Origin: Prescottella subtropica
GTDB taxonomy: Bacteria > Actinomycetota > Actinomycetes > Mycobacteriales > Mycobacteriaceae
Direction: 5' to 3'
DNA length: 64,000 bases
Assembly: GCF_005434945.1 (NCBI RefSeq)
Contig: NZ_SKCH01000006.1
Location: forward strand, 62,001-126,000
Within the stretch, counting starts at the first letter, position 1. Every line of letters starts with the position of its first letter. The translations under genes and the position numbers were made by a program. Below are positions 50,691 to 62,418 of the stretch, piece by piece. The notes beneath the pieces are model-generated. The model was not told the DNA's origin. It saw only the letters and a list, made by a program, of their open reading frames with translations, and did not search any database.

Positions 50691-52055
50691 CTACCGTCCC
50701 GGCCACCCCTCGGCGGCCGGGACGTCGGCGTCGGCGATCGCCGCCACCAGCTGAGCGTGATCGCGGTCGTTCTGGTCGGCGTACGCGAACGCGAACCCGG
50801 CCAGCGCCTCCTGCGCCCGGTCCGAGGCGCCCAGGTAGTCGTCGATCGCGGCCGGGTCGCCGCTGCGCGCGTGCGCGCGGGCCAGCACGTGCCCGCAGGC
50901 CGACGCGAACTGCGGCAGCCGTCCCGCGATCATGTCCCCGGTGGGGATGACCTTGCCGTCCCGGAACTGGCGGACGTAGAAGTCGCGTCCCGAGATCGAC
51001 GTCCAGCCGACGAACATGTCGGTGGCGCTCTGGATCATGCGCTGCCCCTGCACCACCCGCGCCCCGTGGTTGCCGTAGGTGCTCGCGCCGACGAACTGCT
51101 CGTACACCGACGGGCCGGCCTGCTTGACCTGGAGGAACAGTGGATCGCCGGTCCGGCGTTCCTCGAACAACGCCAGGTACACGCGCATTCCGACGCTGCC
51201 GACGCCCACCACCTGCTGCACGGCGTCGACGAGGTCGAACCGGGTGAGCAGGTTCGCGACGTGGTCGGGCACCGACTCGTGGTACTGCCCGATGATCGCG
51301 TCGAGTTCCGCACCACCGCCCTCGAGCACGTGGGTGCGGTACGGCGGTTCCTCCACGATCCCGGTGCGGCCGTCGACCATCCGCACCAGTTTCTTCGCGG
51401 CGCCGCGGTTCGTCCGCTTGACCGCGAGCTTCTCGACCATCCGGTCGAGCCGGTGCTCGTCGTCGGCCGCGGTGTACGCGATCAGCTGTCCCGTGTCGAT
51501 CCGGTCGTACCAGATGTCGAGTTCGGGCCGGGTCGCGTAGGTGCCGATCCACTCCCGGTAGCCGCGGAACCCGGCTCGCACCGCCTCCGCGGCCCGGCCC
51601 GCGGGCAGCCCGTTCGCCCGCGCCAGCACCACCAGGCTCGTCAGGAACCGTTTGACGTCCCACTCGAACGGGCCGGGCAGCGTCTCGTCGAAGTCCCGTA
51701 GGTCGAACACCAAGTTGCGTTCCGGGGTGTTCCACAGGCCGAAGTTCAGGACATGGGCGTCCCCGCACAGCTGCACGTCGATCCCGGTGTGCGGTGTCGA
51801 CGCGAGATCCGCCGCCATCACCGCGGCGGCGCCCCGGTAGTACGTCCACGGCGACGCCGCCATCCGGCCGTGCCGCAACGCCAGCAACTGCTGGTCACGG
51901 ATCGCGTTCTGCGCCAGGATCGTCCGCAACGCGTCGTGGCCGCGAGTGGACGGCACCCACTCCCCCAGTGCGCGCCGCGGCACGATCTTGCGACGGGACC
52001 GCCCGCCGTCTCCGTTCGACGACACCGCGCCCGTCTCGGCCTGCTGCACAGTCAT
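50691..52055 (-). CDS. DUF2252 protein
   Basis: 454 residues. DUF2252 is a protein-kinase-like fold of unknown function, common in actinobacteria. Motifs include QLCGDAHVLNFG and VFDLRDFDETLPGPFEWDVK, which look like catalytic-loop and metal-binding equivalents, and LQVKQAGPSVYEQF. The substrate is not known. Only 13 bp separate its stop from the convergent HtaA gene, and its last codons form one arm of a 10-bp hairpin. Not part of the mycobacterial backbone here. Confidence 0.85.
   Translation of the reverse strand: MTVQQAETGAVSSNGDGGRSRRKIVPRRALGEWVPSTRGHDALRTILAQNAIRDQQLLALRHGRMAASPWTYYRGAAAVMAADLASTPHTGIDVQLCGDAHVLNFGLWNTPERNLVFDLRDFDETLPGPFEWDVKRFLTSLVVLARANGLPAGRAAEAVRAGFRGYREWIGTYATRPELDIWYDRIDTGQLIAYTAADDEHRLDRMVEKLAVKRTNRGAAKKLVRMVDGRTGIVEEPPYRTHVLEGGGAELDAIIGQYHESVPDHVANLLTRFDLVDAVQQVVGVGSVGMRVYLALFEERRTGDPLFLQVKQAGPSVYEQFVGASTYGNHGARVVQGQRMIQSATDMFVGWTSISGRDFYVRQFRDGKVIPTGDMIAGRLPQFASACGHVLARAHARSGDPAAIDDYLGASDRAQEALAGFAFAYADQNDRDHAQLVAAIADADVPAAEGWPGR
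50695..50724. terminator. 10-bp hairpin inside the 3' end of the DUF2252 gene
   Basis: Arms 50695-50704 and 50715-50724 are perfectly complementary, 18 bp past the HtaA stop. It probably terminates the fecB-HtaA transcript while lying within the coding sequence of the convergent gene. Confidence 0.6.
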
Positions 52056-52111
52056 GCGGCGATTATGTACCTCACCGACACCGATCCGTGCCCGGCGGTA
52101 CCGTCGTCGGC

Positions 52112-52588
52112 GTGCCGATCCCCGAGTTCCTCACCGCACTGCGCGCCCACGTCGGGCACGCGCCCCTGTGGCTGCCCGGCGTGAGTGCCGTCGTCGTCGA
52201 CGACACCGGCCGGGTGCTGCTGACCCGGCGCGCCGACAACGGCCTGTGGGCGGTGGTGTCGGGGATCCTCGAACCCGGCGAGGAACCCGGCCCTGCCGTA
52301 CTGCGGGAGATCCGTGAGGAAACCGGGATCGAGGCCGAACTGGTGAGGATCACCAGCGTCGATACCGCCGGCCCCATCACCTACCCCAACGGGGACGTCG
52401 CGAGTTATCTCGACGTGTGCTTCCTCGCCCGCGCCGTGTCCGGTGAGGCTCATGTCGCCGACGACGAGAACCTCGAAGTCCGCTGGTTCACCCCCGGCAC
52501 CCTGCCGACGGACCTCACCGACTCGTCGAAGAACCGGCTCGCGGCCGCCCTCCGCGGCGACGAACGGGCGTGGTTCGTGCGGGGGTGA
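52112..52588 (+). CDS. Nudix hydrolase
   Basis: 158 residues from a GTG at 52112. An intact Nudix box, GILEPGEEPGPAVLREIREE followed by TGIEAEL, follows GVSAVVVDDTGRVLLTRRAD. Small stand-alone Nudix enzymes hydrolyse nucleoside diphosphate derivatives; specificity cannot be told from sequence. It is divergent from the DUF2252 gene by 56 bp and convergent with nrdF, with a long hairpin between. A longer frame starting at 51794 runs through the DUF2252 gene and is rejected. Confidence 0.87.
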   Translation: MPIPEFLTALRAHVGHAPLWLPGVSAVVVDDTGRVLLTRRADNGLWAVVSGILEPGEEPGPAVLREIREETGIEAELVRITSVDTAGPITYPNGDVASYLDVCFLARAVSGEAHVADDENLEVRWFTPGTLPTDLTDSSKNRLAAALRGDERAWFVRG

Positions 52589-52594
52589 AACTGC

Positions 52595-52653
52595 TTGTGG
52601 CCGAATGTCACATCGGTTCAGTTCGACTGAACGTGTGTGACATTCGGCCACAA
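52595..52653. terminator. Nested 18-bp hairpin between Nudix gene and nrdF
   Basis: Outer arms 52595-52612 and 52636-52653 are perfectly complementary; inside them GTTCAGT and ACTGAAC form a second stem. It lies 6 bp past the Nudix stop and 18 bp from the end of nrdF, so it should terminate both transcripts. Confidence 0.75.
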
Positions 52654-52670
52654 AGGGGTTCGCGAGGAGA

Positions 52671-55893
<3,223 letters not shown>

Positions 55894-56370
55894 TGTTCAC
55901 TCTCCATGAATTGTGCGAGGCCCTCGCGCACGGCGACGACGTCCTCGGCTGTTCCCATTAGTTCGAAGCGGTACAGGTACGGAACCTGACACTTCTGCGA
56001 AATCACGTTCCCGGCGTAGCAGTACGACTCGCCGAAGTTTGTGTTTCCGGCCGCGATCACGCCCCGAATAAGGGCACGATTGCTCGGATTGTTGAGGAAT
56101 CGGATGACCTGCTTCGGCACGTAGCTCGTGTCGCGCCCCGTGGCCGTCGTCCCGCCCCCGTAGGTGGGAAGAATCAGGACATACGGCTCATCGACCTCGA
56201 GGGTGCCCTCGCGGTCGTGAATCGGGATGCGCGTGACGGGGACGCCGAGTCGCTGAACGAATCGGTGCGTGTTCTCCGACACGCTGGAGAAGTACACCAG
56301 CGATGTCATCGATTCTCACCTGTTCCAGTCGAGCGTTGTCCGGCCACCCCGCGGCGAGTGCCGCGCCGCG

Positions 56371-56604
56371 TCAGGCCGCGTTTGCGGCGAGGGTCTTGAT
56401 GCGGTCCGGACGGAAGCCCGCCCAGTGGTCGTCACCGGCCACCACGACGGGCGCCTGAAGGTATCCGAGGGCCATCACGTAGTCCCGCGCCTCCGGGTTC
56501 TCGGAGATGTCGACGACGTCGTACTCGAGCCCCTCCTTGTCGAGGGCGCGGTAGGTGGCATTGCACTGAACGCAGGCGGGCTTGGTGTAGACGGTGATGC
56601 TCAT
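56371..56604 (-). CDS. nrdH: Glutaredoxin-like NrdH
   Basis: 77 residues. ITVYTKPACVQCNATYRAL contains the CVQC redox pair of NrdH-redoxins, which pass electrons from thioredoxin reductase to NrdE. WAGFRPDRIKTL at the C-terminus is a family motif. It is the first gene of the leftward nrdHIEF group and is preceded by tandem NrdR-like boxes, so expression probably follows dNTP demand. Confidence 0.96.
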   Translation of the reverse strand: MSITVYTKPACVQCNATYRALDKEGLEYDVVDISENPEARDYVMALGYLQAPVVVAGDDHWAGFRPDRIKTLAANAA

Positions 56605-56733
56605 TTCGGTCCCTCTTTCCCACGGCCTGACGAGCCTGGCAAACGTCGGTGATGCAGTCTTCGCGCCGAGGTCGAGACGAACTCCGCGACCCGGAACCCG
56701 CCGGGTTCCCGATGCGCCCTCTCGGCTGTGTAG

Positions 56734-56781
56734 ACACTACACCTTGTGGCCGACAGTTCGGTACAACGCGAGATCTTGTGA
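56734..56781. promoter_or_regulatory. Tandem NrdR-like boxes upstream of nrdH
   Basis: On the minus strand CCACAAGGTGTAGTGT (56734-56749) fits the NrdR box pattern. A second related 16-mer, ending in the same CTTGTG, lies at 56766-56781. Start-to-start spacing is 32 bp, about three helical turns, which is the usual spacing of NrdR box pairs. Confidence 0.7.
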
Positions 56782-57177
56782 GTCACACCCGTGGAATTCC
56801 CCGGAATTCCCCAGGCTCCATCCCCAGGGAGTAGATGGATCCGGCGTGTCGCACACCGCCGAGCGGGGGTCCGGATCCGGACGTTCCGGCAGGTGGCGCG
56901 GCCTGATCCCGGCCGCATCGCACACCACCTCTCCCCCACCTGACGCAGTGCCACGCGAGACGGCCACGCGACACGCCGACATCCCGGGACCACACCTCCC
57001 CCGAAGGGTGCTCGCACGCACCTCCCCGCCGGCAAACGACACGCTGGCCGACGACACGCCGACACCGTGGACGAATCCGCACGACGACGCGTCGAACACC
57101 CCGAACGCGGCGTTAACCGTGAAGTAACCGACTGTCGACAGCGTCACAATCGACCCCCGCATGCGAAGGTGTCACCC
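56782..57177. other. Unassigned stretch between nrd boxes and SIP gene
   Basis: About 400 bp with C/A-rich composition on the plus strand and no frame with convincing codon use. I see no RNA gene, repeat or DtxR-type iron box in it. It must contain the promoter of the downstream reductase gene, and GAAGG at 57165-57169 is the ribosome binding site. Confidence 0.4.
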
Positions 57178-58005
57178 GTGCCCGTAGACCACTACCTCTT
57201 CGCGCCCGTCACACGCGTCGCACGCATCACGCCGAACATGCAGCGGATCACCCTGTCCGGCGGCGACCTCGACCACTTCCGATCCAGCGGCGACCCCGAC
57301 GAACGCCTCCTCGTGATGTTCCCCACCGACGGCCCCGAACCCGGGCTGCGCAGCTACACCGTCCGACACTGGAACCCCGCAACCACCGAAATGGACATCG
57401 ACTTCGCCGTCCACGACGGCGGCGCCGCCGTGCACTGGGCACTACACGCGACACCCGGTGACATCCTCGGCGTGACCTCCGCATCCGGCTGGTACCACCC
57501 GCCCGCCGACACCGCCTGGCAGCTGCTGATCGCCGACATGACCGCCCTCCCCGCCGTCGGACGCATCCTCGAGGAACTCACGCCCGGCACCCGCGTCCAC
57601 GTCGTCGCCGAAATCACCGACCCCCTCGACGAACAGCACATCGACACATCCGGCGACGTCACCTGGACCTGGCTGCACGGCACCGGCAACGGCATCGGCC
57701 CCAGCGCCCTCGCCGCCACCGTCCGCGCCTGGACGCCCCCCGACGGCCCCGGCTACGTGTGGTTCGCCGGCGAAGCCGGACTGTCCCGCATCGTGCGCCG
57801 CCGACTCCGCCACGACCTCGACTTCCCCGCCGACCGCTACGACGTCATCGGCTACTGGCGCGCCGACAAGGACACCTGGACCGCCCGCTACGAACAGGTC
57901 CGCGACCGCATCGAAGCCGCCCAGGCCGCGGCACTGGCATCCGACGCCGACTTCGAAACCGTCCGCGACGCCGTCGACGAGGCCATGGAACGCGCGGGGC
58001 TGTAG
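57178..58005 (+). CDS. Siderophore-interacting (ferric reductase) protein
   Basis: 275 residues from a GTG at 57178; a GTG at 57169 is an alternative but has no ribosome site. FAD-binding domain with LRSYTVRHWNP (RxYTxR), an NAD(P)-binding region (WQLLIADMTALPAVGRIL), and the C-terminal signatures YVWFAGEAGLSRIVRRRL and YDVIGYWRADKD of SIP-family reductases. These release iron from ferric siderophores in the cytoplasm, which complements the fecB/HtaA uptake pair 8 kb away. It is convergent with the FMN reductase gene. Confidence 0.92.
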   Translation: MPVDHYLFAPVTRVARITPNMQRITLSGGDLDHFRSSGDPDERLLVMFPTDGPEPGLRSYTVRHWNPATTEMDIDFAVHDGGAAVHWALHATPGDILGVTSASGWYHPPADTAWQLLIADMTALPAVGRILEELTPGTRVHVVAEITDPLDEQHIDTSGDVTWTWLHGTGNGIGPSALAATVRAWTPPDGPGYVWFAGEAGLSRIVRRRLRHDLDFPADRYDVIGYWRADKDTWTARYEQVRDRIEAAQAAALASDADFETVRDAVDEAMERAGL

Positions 58006-58030
58006 GGGCTCGGCTCCCCCACCCCCGAAA

Positions 58031-58083
58031 CAGCTGAAGGGCCCCTTCCGTCGCCTGAGGCGAACAAAGGGTCCCTTCAGCTG
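58031..58083. terminator. 15-bp hairpin between SIP and FMN reductase genes
   Basis: Arms 58031-58045 and 58069-58083 pair with one mismatch around a 23-nt loop. It lies 25 bp past the SIP stop and 21 bp from the end of the convergent reductase gene. Confidence 0.65.
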
Positions 58084-58104
58084 AACGGGCGGGAGGCCGA
58101 AATG

Positions 58105-58665
58105 TCAGGCGTCGACGAGTTCGGTGGCGGCGACGAGGGTGGCGAGCAGTTCCGCGATCTGGCCGGCGATCTCGGCGTTGTCGCGCGGGTGGGCCTCGCC
58201 GAACTTGGTGATGGTGGAGCCGATGGACAGTTCGGCGTCGACGAGCTTGCCGCCGGCGATGCCGAGGGCCTTGCGGGTGTCGTCGTGGGCCCACTTGGCG
58301 CCGTTGGGGCTCGGGGAGGCGCTGACGACGGCGACGGGCTTGTCCTTGACTGCGCCGGCGCCGTAGGGGCGGGAGATCCAGTCGATGGCGTTCTTGAGGA
58401 CGGCGGGAATGGTGCCGTTGTACTCGGGGGTGACGAGCAGGAGTGCGTCGGCCTGGGCGGCGGCCGCGCGCAGTTCGTCGACGCCGGCGATGGTGGCGCC
58501 GGGGACGTCGATGTCCTCGTTGTAGAAGGGCAGGTCGCCGAGGCCTTCGAAGAGGGTGACCGAGGTGCCGTCGGCGGCGACGGACACGGCGGTCTCGGCG
58601 AGCTGACGGTTGACGGATCCGGTGCGGAGGCTGCCGACGAGGGCGAGGACGCGGGTCTGCGACAT
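58105..58665 (-). CDS. NADPH-dependent FMN reductase
   Basis: 186 residues from an ATG at 58665. Flavodoxin-like fold with LVGSLRTGSVNRQLAETA at the FMN phosphate site and LLVTPEYNGTIPAVLKNAID, the family signature. It reduces FMN or quinones with NADPH. It is transcribed divergently from a TetR-type gene, with an operator-like palindrome between them, so it is probably the regulated gene. The substrate and inducer are unknown. Confidence 0.9.
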   Translation of the reverse strand: MSQTRVLALVGSLRTGSVNRQLAETAVSVAADGTSVTLFEGLGDLPFYNEDIDVPGATIAGVDELRAAAAQADALLLVTPEYNGTIPAVLKNAIDWISRPYGAGAVKDKPVAVVSASPSPNGAKWAHDDTRKALGIAGGKLVDAELSIGSTITKFGEAHPRDNAEIAGQIAELLATLVAATELVDA

Positions 58666-58724
58666 GGCGAAATTTCCTTCGATGGTGCGGTAGTTGACGC
58701 TGCAACAGGTATACCAGCACAAAC

Positions 58725-58736
58725 GGACCGTGGTCC
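58725..58736. promoter_or_regulatory. Operator-like palindrome between reductase and TetR genes
   Basis: GGACCGTGGTCC: 4-bp arms (GGAC and GTCC) around CGTG. It overlaps the likely -35 of the reductase promoter, whose -10 is TATACC. The location suggests binding by the adjacent TetR protein. Confidence 0.5.
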
Positions 58737-58759
58737 ACTTATGTTCCCGTTGGGCTACG

Positions 58760-59383
58760 ATGCGTGGCGTGAACAGCCCACTTCTCCCGCTGGTGGACGG
58801 CGAGATCCCCGAGCGATGTGACGCTGCCCGCAATCGGATACTGCTCCTCGACGCGGCGGCCGCTCTGATCGCCGAACACGGCGCCGACGCGGTCACGACG
58901 GAGGCCGTCGCCGCCCGTGCCGGGGTCGGCAAGGGCACGGTGTTCCGCCGGTTCGGCAGCCGATCCGGGCTGATGAACGCGCTGCTCGACCACACCGAGC
59001 GTGAACTCCAGGACGCGTTCATGTTCGGCCCGCCGCCGCTGGGTCCGGGAGCGGACCCGATCGCCCGGCTCGTCGCGTTCGGGCGGGCCCGCCTGGACAT
59101 GGTGACCGTCCAGGGCGATGTCCTGCGCGCAGCGGAGAACTCCCCCGAGTTCCGGTACGGCGCGCCCGCGCGGGCGGTGAGCCTGCACCACGTCACGATG
59201 CTGCTCACCGAAGTCGGTGTCGGCGGTGACGTCGAACTGCTCGCGGTCTCCCTGCTCGCCCCGCTCGAGGCGACGCTGGTGCTGCACCTGATCCGGGCCC
59301 GCGGGATCTCGCACGACCGGATCGCCGACAGTTGGGAAGACTTGGCGCGCAGGGTCACCCGAACGGCCCCGACCGGCGGTTAG
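58760..59383 (+). CDS. TetR-family transcriptional regulator
   Basis: 207 residues from an ATG at 58760; a GTG nine bases later is also possible. The N-terminal HTH reads AVTTEAVAARAGVGKGTVFRRFGSR, split here as the usual TetR recognition helix pair. The ligand domain is unclassified. It is divergent from the FMN reductase gene and likely represses it via the intervening palindrome. The META lipoprotein gene follows within 10 bp and may share the transcript. Confidence 0.9.
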   Translation: MRGVNSPLLPLVDGEIPERCDAARNRILLLDAAAALIAEHGADAVTTEAVAARAGVGKGTVFRRFGSRSGLMNALLDHTERELQDAFMFGPPPLGPGADPIARLVAFGRARLDMVTVQGDVLRAAENSPEFRYGAPARAVSLHHVTMLLTEVGVGGDVELLAVSLLAPLEATLVLHLIRARGISHDRIADSWEDLARRVTRTAPTGG

Positions 59384-59392
59384 GGTGTGCGC

Positions 59393-60214
59393 ATGCGCAC
59401 ACCACTGGTTGCCCTCGCCCTGATGTCCGTCGCCGCCCTGACCGGATGCGGCAGCTCCGACGGCTCCGACGCCACCGGGACGTCGGAGACGACCGCTGCG
59501 ACGACGACGGCCTCGCCGGCGGACGCACTGTGGGGCCGGACGTTCCTGTCGACGTCGGTGACCGGCACCGCGATCCCCGGCGGTGGGCCGTTCGAGGTCG
59601 CGTTCCCCGAACGGGACCGGATCGCGATGAGCGCGGGCTGCAACCGCGGGGTCGGCAGCGTCGACCTGTCCGGGGGCACCGTGAAGGCCGGCCCGATCGC
59701 GACCACCATGATGGCGTGCCCCGGTGACGTCGCGGCCGCCGACACGTGGATGGCCGACGTGTTCGCCGCGACACCGGCGTGGACCCTCACGAACGACGTG
59801 CTCACACTGTCGTCGCCCGGTGTCACGATCGAACTCGCCGACAAGAAGACCACCGACCCGGACCGGCCCGTCATCGGCACCACGTGGACGGTCGACACCC
59901 TGATCTCCGCGGACGCGATCATGTCGTCGCAGGCGATCGAGACCGCGGCCGCGACCCTGACGATCGGCCAGGACGGTCAGGTCTCGGGTTCGAGCGGCTG
60001 CAACCGGTTCTCCGGTCCGGTCACCGTCGGCGACAGCACCATCACGTTCGGCCCGCTGGCGTCCACGAAGATGGCGTGCGCGGACGAGGCCGTCGCCGAG
60101 GTGGAGCGGTCGGTGCTGCACGTCCTCGACGGGGAGGTCACCTACGCGGTCGACGGCCCGACGATGCGCCTGACGAAGGCCGACGGCACCGGCCTGGGGC
60201 TGCGCGCCCGGTAG
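59393..60214 (+). CDS. Lipoprotein with two META domains
   Basis: 273 residues from an ATG at 59393. The signal peptide ends in AALTGC (lipobox). Two copies of the META/HslJ domain follow; each has the repeat hallmark AGCNRGVGSVDL and SGCNRFSGPV and ends with a MAC motif (TTMMACPGD, STKMACADE). HslJ-type proteins are linked to novobiocin resistance and stress, but the mechanism is unknown. The stop abuts the convergent nucleosidase gene with no gap. Confidence 0.85.
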   Translation: MRTPLVALALMSVAALTGCGSSDGSDATGTSETTAATTTASPADALWGRTFLSTSVTGTAIPGGGPFEVAFPERDRIAMSAGCNRGVGSVDLSGGTVKAGPIATTMMACPGDVAAADTWMADVFAATPAWTLTNDVLTLSSPGVTIELADKKTTDPDRPVIGTTWTVDTLISADAIMSSQAIETAAATLTIGQDGQVSGSSGCNRFSGPVTVGDSTITFGPLASTKMACADEAVAEVERSVLHVLDGEVTYAVDGPTMRLTKADGTGLGLRAR

Positions 60215-60769
60215 TCACAGCGCCCGAGCCAGCCAGTCCGCGAGCACCCGGGCACTGGCGTCGATCTGCGCGGGCCAGTCCATCGCGGTGTCGTCGGCGT
60301 GGTCGCTGACGTGCTTGACGAGCCGGCAGCGGGCACCGAACCGCTCGCACGCGGACGCCACCGCGAACCCCTCCATGTCGACCAGGTCGGCGCGGGCGGC
60401 GAGCGCGTCGCGGACGGCGGCGTCGGAGACGAACGCGTCCCCCGTCGCCAGCACCGAACCGTCGCCGCCGTCCAGGTCGATCACGTCGTGCACTCGGTGC
60501 CCGAGCGAGCGCAGCACCTCGGCGCTGATGTCGTGGTTGATCGCCGTCGACGGTACGTACAGGCCACTGTGGTGGGTGTGCAGGCCGCCGGCGGTGCCGA
60601 TGTTGACCACGAGCGGCATCCGGCCGGCCGGATACCGCGCGAGCGTCGCGGAGACGGCGACGGCCGCGGCGACCTTGCCGATGCCGGTGACGACGACGTC
60701 GAAGCCGTCCGGGACGTGCGCGGCCTCCTCCGTGGTGGCACTGACCACGAGGATTCCGGTGCTGCCCAT
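60215..60769 (-). CDS. Nucleosidase, PNP/MTAN superfamily
   Basis: 184 residues, shorter than full MTA/SAH nucleosidase (about 230). VVVTGIGKVAAAVAVSATLA and VVNIGTAGGL form the phosphate/ribose-site loop, VDMEGFAVASACERFG binds the ribose, and KHVSDHADDTA holds the catalytic Asp. It may cleave methylthioadenosine, S-adenosylhomocysteine or futalosine; the exact substrate cannot be told. No neighbouring pathway genes. The ATG at 60769 is 80 bp from the divergent nadE. Confidence 0.8.
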   Translation of the reverse strand: MGSTGILVVSATTEEAAHVPDGFDVVVTGIGKVAAAVAVSATLARYPAGRMPLVVNIGTAGGLHTHHSGLYVPSTAINHDISAEVLRSLGHRVHDVIDLDGGDGSVLATGDAFVSDAAVRDALAARADLVDMEGFAVASACERFGARCRLVKHVSDHADDTAMDWPAQIDASARVLADWLARAL

Positions 60770-60849
60770 GACGATCTCCCTCTGCTCGGCGGCGGCGCCC
60801 GGACGGTCGCCGCGCCCCCATCCTGCCGGGTGGCCGCTACAGTGCCTCC

Positions 60850-61692
60850 ATGGCGATCACGCGGGCACAGATCATCGGGGAACTGCAGGTCCGGTCGACG
60901 ATCGATCCGGCCGACGAGATCCGGCGCCGTGTGCAGTTCCTCGCCGACTACCTGACGTCCACGCCGGCACGGGGTTTCGTGCTCGGTATCAGCGGCGGAC
61001 AGGACAGCACCCTGGCCGGACGGTTGACGCAGCTGGCGGCCGAACAGTTGCGGGCCGAGGGGGTCGACGCCGAGTTCGTGGCGGTGCGGCTGCCGTACGG
61101 CGTGCAGGTCGACGAGGACGACGCGCAGACGGCGCTGACGTTCGTCGCGCCGGACCGGTCGTTGACGGTCGACGTCCGCCCGGGTGCGGACGCGACGATC
61201 GCGGAGGCGTCCGCGGCGATGCGGGAACTGCTCGGCGACGGGGAGCGGTTGCGGGACTTCGTGCGCGGCAACGTCAAAGCCCGCGAACGCATGATGATCC
61301 AGTACGCGATCGCCGGGGAACTCGGCTACCTGGTGGTCGGCACCGATCACGCCGCCGAGGCGCTGACCGGCTTCTACACCAAGTTCGGTGACGGCGGTGT
61401 CGACGTCACCCCGCTCACCGGGCTCACCAAACGGCAGGGGGCGGCGCTGCTGCGCGAGCTCGGCGCCCCGGACAGTACGTGGCGCAAGGTACCGACCGCG
61501 GATCTCGAGGACGACCGGCCGTCACTGCCCGACGAGGTGGCGCTCGGGGTCACCTACCAGCAGATCGACGACTTCCTCGAGGGCGCCGATGTGCCCGAGG
61601 CGGTCGCCGACCGGCTGACCCGGATGTTCACGAACACCCGGCACAAGCGGACCGTGCCGGTGACCCCGTCCGACACCTGGTGGCGGGACTGA
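60850..61692 (+). CDS. nadE: NAD+ synthetase, ammonia-dependent form
   Basis: 280 residues. The PP-loop reads [18 protein letters not shown], then [20 protein letters not shown] and [20 protein letters not shown]. It amidates deamido-NAD. The protein lacks the N-terminal glutaminase domain, so it uses free ammonia. The usual actinobacterial enzyme (e.g. M. tuberculosis NadE, about 679 residues) is glutamine-dependent; this one is of the short E. coli type and may be an extra copy. It is followed 13 bp later by a broken SDR gene. Confidence 0.95.
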   Translation: MAITRAQIIGELQVRSTIDPADEIRRRVQFLADYLTSTPARGFVLGISGGQDSTLAGRLTQLAAEQLRAEGVDAEFVAVRLPYGVQVDEDDAQTALTFVAPDRSLTVDVRPGADATIAEASAAMRELLGDGERLRDFVRGNVKARERMMIQYAIAGELGYLVVGTDHAAEALTGFYTKFGDGGVDVTPLTGLTKRQGAALLRELGAPDSTWRKVPTADLEDDRPSLPDEVALGVTYQQIDDFLEGADVPEAVADRLTRMFTNTRHKRTVPVTPSDTWWRD

Positions 61693-61705
61693 TCCGGGAG
61701 GAACC

Positions 61706-62160
61706 GTGACGACGTATCCGGTGGCCGGCGGCACCGGGACCGCGGGGCGGGCCGTGGTCACCGAACTGGTGCGACGCGGCGAGACGGTGCGGGTCCTCAG
61801 CCGCCGGCCCGGCGCGCAGGACGGCGCCGTCCGGGTGACCGGCGATCTGGTGCGCGGCACCGGCCTGGCCGCTGCCCTCGCCGGGGTGGACGTCGTGATC
61901 GGCACGACGGACGGCAAGACCCGCAGTGCCCGAAGGGTTCTCGATACCGGCACCGCGAATCTTCTGGCGGCGGCCCGGAGATCCTCACGATGCGCGACAT
62001 GGCGGTCGCATGGAAGGCCGCGACCGGGGCGCGGGGCCGGGTGAGGAACCTCCGGATGCCCGGCTCGACGGGCTCCTTCCTGCATGACGGCGGAAACCTG
62101 GTGCCGGACAACAGATTCGGCACCATCACGTTCGAGAAGTGGCTGGCCCGGCAGCGCTGA
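61706..62160 (+). pseudogene. NAD(P)-binding SDR/NmrA-like gene with an internal deletion
   Basis: The 5' part (GTG/ACG start region at 61706) encodes an intact Rossmann start, VAGGTGTAGRAVVTELVRRG, and continues to about TANLLAAAR (61977). Immediately afterwards, in another frame, come GPEILTMRDMAVAWKAAT and GGNLVPDNRFGTITFEKWLA up to the TGA at 62158, which match the C-terminus of the same family. The middle third is missing. The deletion junction lies within GGCCCGG and removes a length not divisible by three, so the gene is inactive. A 112-residue frame that reads through the junction is therefore not a functional protein. Confidence 0.85.
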
Positions 62161-62163
62161 GCG

Positions 62164-62418
62164 TCAGCCGCCCGCGAACGGCGGCAGCACGTCCACCTGG
62201 CCCCCGACCGGGCGGTCGAGGTCACGGGTCAGTTCGGAGTCCACGAGATATGCGGACACCGCGAGGATCTGCGCCATGCGCGCGCCGTACCGGTCGGCGA
62301 GCAGCGTCCGCAGCCCCGCGAGGTCGGTGCCGGCCGCGATCTCGACCGTCTCGTCGGTGCACCCCGCCGCTTCCGCGGCCGCCGCGAAATACCGCACCTG
62401 CACCTGCACGTCAGCCAC
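62164..62418 (-). CDS. moaD: Molybdopterin synthase sulfur-carrier subunit (MoaD)
   Basis: 84 residues from a GTG at 62418. Ubiquitin-like fold beginning [14 protein letters not shown] and ending in PPFAGG; the C-terminal Gly-Gly is the thiocarboxylation site. It donates sulfur to precursor Z with MoaE, which is not in the window. Its start overlaps the moaA stop by 8 bp. Confidence 0.92.
   Translation of the reverse strand: MADVQVQVRYFAAAAEAAGCTDETVEIAAGTDLAGLRTLLADRYGARMAQILAVSAYLVDSELTRDLDRPVGGQVDVLPPFAGG

Noticed and set aside
56605-57177. Several overlapping frames of 60-180 codons between nrdH and the SIP gene
   Set aside because: None has consistent third-position bias or a plausible start, and both strands are open, which is typical of noncoding high-GC DNA.
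57090-57177. Possible iron box upstream of the siderophore-interacting protein
   Set aside because: GTTAACCGTGAAGTAACC is weakly symmetric but does not resemble the DtxR/IdeR consensus.
61706-62044. 112-codon frame as a complete small oxidoreductase
   Set aside because: Its last residues are an out-of-frame reading of the family's C-terminus; the deletion junction explains it better.
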